Source: Phyto melanocephala (taxonomy: Eukaryota; Arthropoda; Insecta; Diptera; Rhinophoridae). Taken from it: a stretch of 64,000 nucleotides of DNA. The notes under the pieces were generated by a model. The model did not search any database, was not told where the DNA came from, and saw nothing but the letters and a program-made list of their open reading frames with translations. Location of the stretch: assembly GCA_941918925.1 (NCBI GenBank), contig OW799236.1:13491474-13555473 (forward strand), written 5' to 3'. Below are positions 56,720-64,000 of the stretch, piece after piece. The translations under genes were made by a program, and so were the position numbers. Each line of letters opens with the position of its first letter. Position 1 is the stretch's first letter.

Positions 56720-57062
56720 TTTGTATAATTTGTTTTTCTTCTATACAAAATTGGTATTTCTGTTTGCTGATTTTTCCACTTTGTAAAAACAATATAAATT
56801 TTCATAGTTTCGTTATCTATGGATTTTTCACTTAAGAAATATATTTGTGAAATTTTTTCACTCAACTTTATTCTGTTTAGACGCAATCATATTGTATTCG
56901 ATGTTCGAAGGACATTTGTTTTTAGCTAATCTTGCACTAGAAGCTATAATTCTCTTTGTTATAGAACGACTTATCCCATTTTTAATATCAAGCATTTCTG
57001 ACGTAATATTGTGGCAAAATTTCATCGCCTAACTTTTTGTGTTCGAGCTCTATCGTACCTTC
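56720..57062. other. Sequence upstream of the gag-like frame
   Basis: This would be the leader of the retrotransposon, but I find neither a primer binding site nor a TG...CA repeat pair, so the LTR may be lost. Confidence 0.35.
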
Positions 57063-57190
57063 AGCAGGTGGACAGACGGACAGAACTAGCTATATTACCC
57101 TAAAGAAGACTAAGAACATATATTTTTTATGTAGTCTTAAATTAATATCTTGATGTGTTACGGACGGAATGACAAACCTAATATATCCGC
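57063..57190 (+). mobile_element. Helentron/DINE-1-like 3' fragment, subfamily 2
   Basis: 'gtggacagacggacagaact' (microsatellite), 'agctatatt', a 'catatattttttatgtagtc' block and 'ttacggacggaatgacaaac' followed by 'ctaatatatcc' match the 3' part of 31449-32641 and 10031-10911 in the same order. Confidence 0.5.
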
Positions 57191-58832
57191 ACCTCATAAG
57201 AACTATTTTTTTTGGGTTTTTGAATATTTTCTCCAACAAATTTTCTTTACATGACAGAATTCCTTCATTTTTAATACCAAACCACGTCTAGAGACTTTAA
57301 ACAATTTGGTTAAATTTAATTAAATTGGTCTTAATAGTTTGCTGGTTATACTAGTTCCTACAACACACAAACAAAAATAGCTTAATCTTCTCAGAAAACT
57401 ACAAGGACCAATAGGATATGAGTGAATACCTTGGGTCTTAGAAAAATATTTTTTGGTGTCAATGACAAACTTTTTTTTTACACTCAATGCACTGTAGTGT
57501 TGGCTCTTTTTTTCCAGAAATATTTAAAAAAAACTCAATGAACATGTGTCTGCAGTTGCTTTACATCTTAACGAGCTTCTTAATCAATTTCTTTATATGT
57601 CTCTTTATTTCCGCAGTAAATTTTGTTATCAAGGATGCATATAAAATATTTAGTTTATAGTAATTTCTAGAAATCTTAGCAACATATGTTGCCCTTAGAA
57701 TAGTATAATTTAATACTGTTTTTACTACAAAGTTTTCTGTTGCTTTTGCAAATTGAATTCTTAAGTTGCACATAATTTTGAATTCAATTCTAAACAAATA
57801 GACAATAATTATTTTTATTAGATATAAAATATTTTTGTTTTATTTAAAAACATTTTTAATTGATATTTGTCTTAAATTTATTTTTTTAGTATTGAAATAA
57901 TTTTAAGCGTTGCCTTTTACAATCTATATCATAATTAGTTGCTAAACTGCGAGTCAATAAAAATATTGTTTTTAATCCTTTGATTCATTAGTTTTCTATT
58001 TATAACGTTAAGATGGTAATAGTTTTGTTTTCTTTTCTTAGTTCAAGCTAATGAGAATTGCTTTGCTTTCGAAAGAAAAGTTTTAATTAAAAGGTTGTGT
58101 AGTAGACCGTACCAAAAACAAAATTTTTTCATACACCTTCAAATATTAAATATATTTTTTTTAATTTTTTTTTTTCAAAATTACGGGACGTCTTTATACG
58201 TTTTTTGCTTAGTCTCTGGTATTTACAATCGCTTATGTTTAGTAGCTTTTTTTGACTCCTTTTCCATCGCAACCAATTTTCAATGCGAAACTGTTTAAAA
58301 AAATAATAATTATTATTTTTGATGAAGTGGTTGTGAATAATTTAACAAATTAAACGAGAGAATATTTTCAAAAGACAGGTCAGGGCATACCCCGAATCCA
58401 AGATAAACAATTTTGAGTGAACTATACATTGCAAGTGTGAATGGCATGCGTAGCATAACTAGTAGTAGTTATAGGACTCAAAATCCTGTATCTTCATATG
58501 CACATATTTTTCAAAAATAGAGCGACATAATGTACTTAAGTATTCGTAGCATTTTTTACCACCAGTCACAATTAAACAAAAACATATTGCATTTTAGCTG
58601 TCAAAAAATCTTACGCTCATATCGAAATACCGCGTCAGCAATGCTTTGCAAAAGGAAAATCAAATGTTTCCAAAACGTTAAATATTAATGTTGGCTGTAC
58701 TTGAACTGTTAATGTTTTCTTTTTTTTTACTTTCTTGATTGTTAAATAGTAAAACCATTTTAGCGATTTTATTTCCATCCTTTCTTTTTAATGGGTTTTA
58801 TTAAACAATATATGTTTGTGACCTTCTCAAAA
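57191..58832. other. Unassigned AT-rich sequence
   Basis: No gene or delimitable repeat identified; chance frames only. Confidence 0.35.
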
Positions 58833-59224
58833 ACAAAAGGGACCTAGTGTGTCGAAAAATGGGTTTGGAGTGGATTCTGGTACCTAAAATGGTGTAGAAT
58901 AAGATGAAATGAGTTAGATTTCTTATAAGAATTTATTTACTTAATAAAAACGTTGTTGCGTCGGTCACTGGTTGCGGCTTAAGAATCAAGTATCGAGATC
59001 AAAACATAGAAAGCAGCAACAATAGCAAAGGTATTGTCACACTTAAGGCGAACAAGAAATACGTCACCACATAGGCATGACGTCACCAAAGTCGGCACCC
59101 AATCATAACTAACCATAACAAATCGTATCTCCCAACTGAAGGTGTGTTTACAGTGATAATTCGTTATGAAACTTTAAATGCGTTTTTCTTAAAACTTCAT
59201 TTTCACACACTAGGTCCCTTTTGT
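58833..59224. mobile_element. 392-bp MITE with ACAAAAGGGACCTAGTGTG TIRs
   Basis: The left terminus ACAAAAGGGACCTAGTGTG is matched perfectly by the right terminus in reverse (59206-59224), and similarity extends to 'tcgaaaaatg' against 'tgaaaatg'. The interior is non-coding and has 'acgtcaccacataggcatgacgtcacc' as a local repeat. I could not fix the target duplication (8-bp flanks are only loosely similar). Confidence 0.7.
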
Positions 59225-59329
59225 CGGAGAAGTTCACATATATGAGCAATATTTGTGCGTTACACAAAGTTAGCGCTATTGTTTAGATTTAGCTTTAAAT
59301 AATCTGTCGATATTTATTGAAGCATAACC

Positions 59330-60250
59330 TTCTATGTCGATAGTCAAGCTGCTGTGAAATCTTTGAACTCCAACGTGGTCAAGTCAGTGATTTGGAAGGT
59401 TTGCAGCAGCTCAAAGAAAATCAGATAACGTAAGGCTGTACTGGATGCCAGATCAGTTTGGTGTTTCCAAAAGCAAAGTGGCAAACAAAATAGCACGATA
59501 ATGTTCTAAGATGGAAATCACTTTTATTGTGACCTTAGTATTCCCCAAACTGCATGATTTGTACCTAAAGATTAAAGGGTACTTTAGACATTTTTGCGAA
59601 TTTAGTTGCAAAGTCCCCTTGCTAAGCAATATCGCTGAAGAAGCGATAATATTTCTTTCCTTAGAGAAAAAGGATTTAAACAATTGTATTGCTTATTGCG
59701 AAATGGCAACAGAATTTGATCGACTATTACTACTTCTGTAAGGATGAGCAGGAGGTGGTGGAGTATTTACTCTGTCACTGCCCTGCAATCACTGTTGGGA
59801 GACCTCGACGCTTGAGTGAATATGTAATTGACTGTCTTTCTGTACTCTCCACAAGCGATCCAAAAGAAATATTGATCTTTGTTAGAGGTCTAATGTTGTT
59901 CACAGCAATTGTCGTGTTGTATTGTTTAGTGTGAAATGGCAACAGAATTTAATTGACTATTGCTACTTCTGTAAGGATGAGCAGGAGGCAGTGCAGTATT
60001 TTCTCTGTGACTGCCCTGCAATCACTGTTGCGAGACCTCGACGCTTGAGTGAATATTTAATTGAGGGTCTAATGTTATTCACAGCAATTGGGATCTAGAC
60101 ATCTTCAATTTTTTTATTTAACATTTCTACCTTTATATTACAACTTAATCTTTTAGTGCTATAATTTTTTCTCTTTTCACCCTCTCTCTCTCTCTCTTAT
60201 AGAAAAATTACATTGGATCAGATGGTCTCTGCATGGTGAAGCCTATGATT
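59330..60250 (+). pseudogene. LINE RNase H C-terminus and zinc-knuckle tail with internal tandem duplication
   Basis: The RNase H motif YVDSQAAVKSLNSNVVKSV is readable at 59335-59392, then after a slip VRLYWMPDQFGVSK and VANKIAR (the GHSG..GNE.AD. motif, His changed). A decayed linker leads to FCKDEQEVVEYLLCHCPA at about 59738-59790, the CCHC tail of jockey/I-group ORF2. This tail segment is duplicated in tandem (59701 onward and 59934 onward, offset 233 bp), the second copy lacking about 55 bp. The 3' UTR includes (CT)n at 60181-60198 and 'acattggatcagatggtctc'. No reverse transcriptase is present. Confidence 0.75.
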
Positions 60251-63019
60251 GATTAAATATCCTTTGTTGTTGCTTTGCAAGGATATTCAGCTTTGTTTGA
60301 CATGTGAAATTAACAATTTCTTTCAAAAAATTCATATGTTTAATATGATCGTTGTCAAAGCAGCCAGTAAAATTACTTTGGTACTTCAAAATCTTTAAGC
60401 CAATAGACACAAAGATTGTGTGGCGTCAGAGTTTCAATATGGAAGACACTAAACTACAATTGTGTCTGCGTGATGTTCGAATCTTTTTTTTATCTGTCTT
60501 GCTAACTATTTTACATCGACAGTCTTAGATAGTTATCAGTGCTTTCTATATGTTTGTTTCTAAGTTCGTTTGAAGGTCACAAAAAGGGCTTTTGAAAAGA
60601 TCTCGGTCATTTGAAAATAGGACAACAATGTTACAAATATTTTAATCATTTTGAAACTTTCAGTTGTAAACTTATTTATTTCAGCAAACTTTATAAAGTT
60701 ATTAGTTTTGTGTATTTATCTTTAATTGTTTATATTATTTCAAGCTATTTTTTTTCAATAAAAAATTATTAAAATAAATAAAAAATAAATTTTTTCGCTT
60801 CAATAATTTTAAACTTTGTATTTATTTTAGGTTGAAAAAGAGCTTTTCTAAAATTCCAAACCCATAACAGGTATACACGTATGCCTAATTGATATGTTGT
60901 GTGATTAAACGTATATTCCAAATAAATCGAAAATTATATGTAAAACATGTGTATATGAAACCATATTTAGTCCTATTATTATATTGGCGACTGTATATGT
61001 ATATTTTATATTTAGCCAATATTTTTTTATAGCTTCAACTGTCATACAGACATCAACTTACAAGTGCTGTTAAGTTTGAAGAACAAGTGCTAAATGAATA
61101 ACAAACACCTTGACTTTAATCAACTTTGGTGTATTTGTTTATTAGCAAAAGCATGCAAAATAGAACAACATCAAAAAAGTACACACACAAACAAAAGAAA
61201 TTTTACTTTTCAACACCAACTGTAAAGTACTGTTGCTAACAACACTAAATGTCAGCAACATCAACACAAAACATCAACAAGAAATGGTTATTTATTCAAA
61301 AGGTATGTGGCAAAAAAGTGAGTTGCTCATGTGCAACACATACATGCACACATAAATATATGCATTTTTGTTGCTGTTTTTTTTAAGTAACAACAACTTA
61401 AATTGTTTGTATTTATTCCATTAAGTGTCAATGACTGCAGTTTGATGTTAAGCGGATATACAGGGTAACGTATACCATTATATTCAAAATAAAATGTACA
61501 AAAAAATTTCAAAACAAACTTTGACACTTTTAAATGCTTGAATCCCAGCAAAACCAAAACTGTACTATATATTCGATTATCCCAGCAAAAAAAAAGAAGT
61601 AGTGTAAAATTAATTTCATTTTCAAGACTTCCAAATAAATAATCTAAAAGCACTCATTCAATATGACTCCCTAAATACCAAATAATTTGTCATAAATGAT
61701 GTGCTTAAAAATGTATGCCACATCATGCACAATATCTTAAATAATTTATGTAAGCAAACAAAATCAACCCATGAAATATCGGATGCTTTTCACCAAATAT
61801 GCATGAGTTCTATGAACTTATTGGAATAGAGTGCATTTTGTAAATATGAACATGTAAACACATTATCTCAAATGACACGCTAATGTTAAAAACCATTGGT
61901 GTTTTCATTTAAATTTAAACACTTCGTTAAACCCCTGGAAAATCAATTTTATGTAATAGTTTTTTTTTGCAGGGTATTTATTGCAAATGACCAGGGATGG
62001 AAAACTGAAAATTCTTTAAAAACGAGCTAAAATTTTTATTAAATCTGCTAAGCAGTAAAAGTTGTGAATATTTAAATAATATCTTGCTTTACATGAAATT
62101 AGCAGGCGACAGTATTGCTTAAGCTGCCTTTACACCATCTGATTTTTCATCTGAGTCGAGCTATTAAACAAAAGTTTAAAGCTCTTCTAGTATGTAAAAA
62201 TCTTAAAATTTCTTAAATTTGATTTCAATATACATACTTGTTTTAAGCTACTCTATATTAAAAATATTTAAGATTATATGTCTGGACGTGAATCAGTTGT
62301 TAAACTTAGATGAGACCTCAGATGGGGTAAAGATAGTAAATCATCCATTCAAACATAAACTGAATTGAAAGAATTAAAAATTACAAACAAATTTTGACAG
62401 CTGATCAAGATACTTGAACACACACAGAACAATCGAATTGAAAGTCTTACTCGCCAACTTGAAAAAATCAAAATCTTTTGATTTTTCTTCAACCATCTCG
62501 ACAACTGACAAACTAATCAATAGACAGAGCCGTACACGCCTTGATTTGGAAACAATCGACTCAGTTACCAATTGAATTGAAAAGTGTATGCGGTGCTTTA
62601 TATAGAAATACTACGTTTACACTAGATATATGTATATATAAATTTTTGCCAAAATTATATTTGTAACATGGTTTTCTTTCTTTTTATTTAATGATTTCAC
62701 CTAGTACCAATAAAATTTTTCTAAACTGAACCTGATTTTTTAAACACTATAGAGTGTTGTAGTTTTCAGTCTACTAGCAGAATCCGGACTGTTCTGCTGG
62801 CCGCAACAAATTTGTGGCATTATATTCATTACATATGAGGTTATCAGTCACACTTCTCCTCCTTTCCAGTTTTAATAAGACAGACCGTATATCATTGTGC
62901 ATATAAGACATTACGATACATGGCTTGGTAACATTTCAAATGTCAACAAAAAATCATAATATGGAAAATGGAGGGCAATTTGTTGATATATATATATATA
63001 TGTGAAAATATAGGAAAAT
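60251..63019. other. Long AT-rich stretch without an identifiable gene
   Basis: I see no coding region with recognisable motifs; the frames 61327-61653 and 62374-62571 are short and AT-driven. 'accagggatggaaaactgaa' at 61990 matches the motif at 35330. (AT)n lies at 62987-63001. Confidence 0.35.
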
Positions 63020-63256
63020 CTAAATGTCATATCTCCGGAAAAATCAGTCAAGTGCAAGTAGCTAAAAATGATAACTTATTTTTTTATGGGCGTAGCCCCG
63101 CCTACTTTTTACTACCCATTAACACTCCATGGAATGTGTACAACAATTTACCAACGTTTGAGTTCAATCGGTTTTATGGTTTCGGAATCTATAGCTAACA
63201 TACACACACACACACAGACACAGACAGACAGAGTTTCAATTTTATATACATAGATA
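63020..63256 (+). repeat. Tandem-unit element ('atgggcgtgg' family), 3' fragment
   Basis: One unit ('atgggcgtagccccgcctac' at 63086) plus the conserved tail 'aacactcc.tggaatgtgtac', 'atcggttttatggtttcgg', (CA)n, 'cagacagacagagtttcaat' and 'tatacatagat'. The head is missing. Confidence 0.65.
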
Positions 63257-64000
63257 TAGAAGATTATGAATATAATATTATTTTATCTCGCCTCTTTCAT
63301 GCCTTTTTTGAGCTGAGGAATTATCTAAGTCTTATCTAAATATTAAATTAAATTATAACTAAATAAAATTAAGAATTTAATACTTTAAATAACGAAAAAA
63401 AAAAATGTTATAACATTTGAAGGCCACAATTTTCCATGCCTGCAATTTGCTTTATTTTTTTATTGGTGTGCAACCTAAAAGTATGCTATGGGTTATGGTT
63501 ATTATGATTTTTTTACAAGTATTTGTTCAGTGCCTTGCAAAACTTTAATATCTCCTATGTCCTTCGGTGAAATGTAAAGTGTATAGTTTTAAAAAATCTT
63601 TATAATATTGTTAAAAACTATTCGACAAACAAGTTTATCAAAAAATAAATAAATAAATGAAAATAATAATAATAATTAAAATTACATATCGCTAAAACTT
63701 AATTTTTAACGATTTCTGTGGCTTTTATTCTAACAAAAACTTTGTACAAATAGGATATTGATTTTAAACTGAATTTTTTAAAAATTTTTTTAAATTAAAT
63801 TTATTTTTAAAAATTTTTAAACTCGGAAATTTTTAAGATTTTCTTTAATTTTACCGTAGTCTACTAGAATTTTTAATGTAAACGATATTGTACCCGACTT
63901 TGGGAAGTACAGTCTTTGTTGATCATAATTGTTTTTATTGTAATTGCAGTTGTCATCATGTTGTTGTTGGTTGTCAAAAATATAACAAATACACAGGTTC
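63257..64000. other. Unassigned AT-rich sequence to the window edge
   Basis: No gene or delimitable repeat identified. An (AAT)n tract is at 63660-63676. Confidence 0.35.

Overview
This window is AT-rich nuclear DNA, very probably from a higher (calyptrate-type) fly. The grounds are the repeat content: many copies of a Helentron/DINE-1-like element (GTCY microsatellite core, a 'cccataaagtatatat' block, TATACCCTTCAC subterminal hairpins), Tc1/mariner and ITmD37E transposase fossils, and fly-type LINE RNase H tails. The genes follow eukaryotic rules (A-rich Kozak contexts, AATAAA signals). I saw no bacterial, CRISPR or rRNA signal and no free-standing tRNA gene.

Genes are few. Bases 3-407 are the 3' end of a coding sequence of unknown identity that enters from the left, with a polyadenylation signal at 596. 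The only complete genes are an intronless, convergent paralogous pair at 49083-50663 (+, 526 aa) and 53162-54490 (-, 442 aa). Both share a domain of about 250 residues, followed by unrelated low-complexity tails. I cannot name the family. One reading is a degenerate cysteine-peptidase-like fold that has lost catalytic residues; this is the best candidate for an under-described gene family here.

Almost everything else is transposon-derived and often nested. 0.8-2.0 kb is a degenerate ~118-bp tandem array. 2.07-4.2 kb is a hAT fossil containing a head-to-head inverted dimer of the Helentron-like element (1.1-kb palindrome). 5.6-6.4 kb is a 142-bp-unit repeat element. 7.15-7.64 kb is a PIF/Harbinger-type deletion derivative. 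7.8-15.3 kb holds four Helentron-like copies or pieces. 15.9-18.1 kb has two inverted 1-kb TIR elements. 18.7-19.4 kb is a 5'-truncated LINE with an (AT)n tail. 20.35-22.0 kb is a jockey/I-like reverse transcriptase split by a tandem-repeat element. 22.0-24.9 kb has two mariner fossils. 27.4-35.98 kb holds Helentron-like copies, small TIR elements and a 384-bp tandem duplication that captured the end of one of them. 36.5 kb is a tRNA-derived SINE. 37.5 kb is another mariner fossil. 40.83-42.84 kb is an ITmD37E element with its TIRs, split by a Helentron-like insertion. 47.1-48.6 kb is one Helentron-like copy inside another. 51.0-52.05 kb is a LINE RNase H fossil lying between the two paralogous genes. 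55.3-57.2 kb holds a Helentron-like copy against a Ty3/gypsy-type gag fragment. 59.3-60.25 kb is a second LINE RNase H tail with a tandem duplication. Long remaining stretches show nothing I can identify.

The genes show no obvious common pathway. The clearest theme is an ordered insertion history: retrotransposon and transposase fossils are hosts, and Helentron-like or tandem-repeat elements are the later guests.
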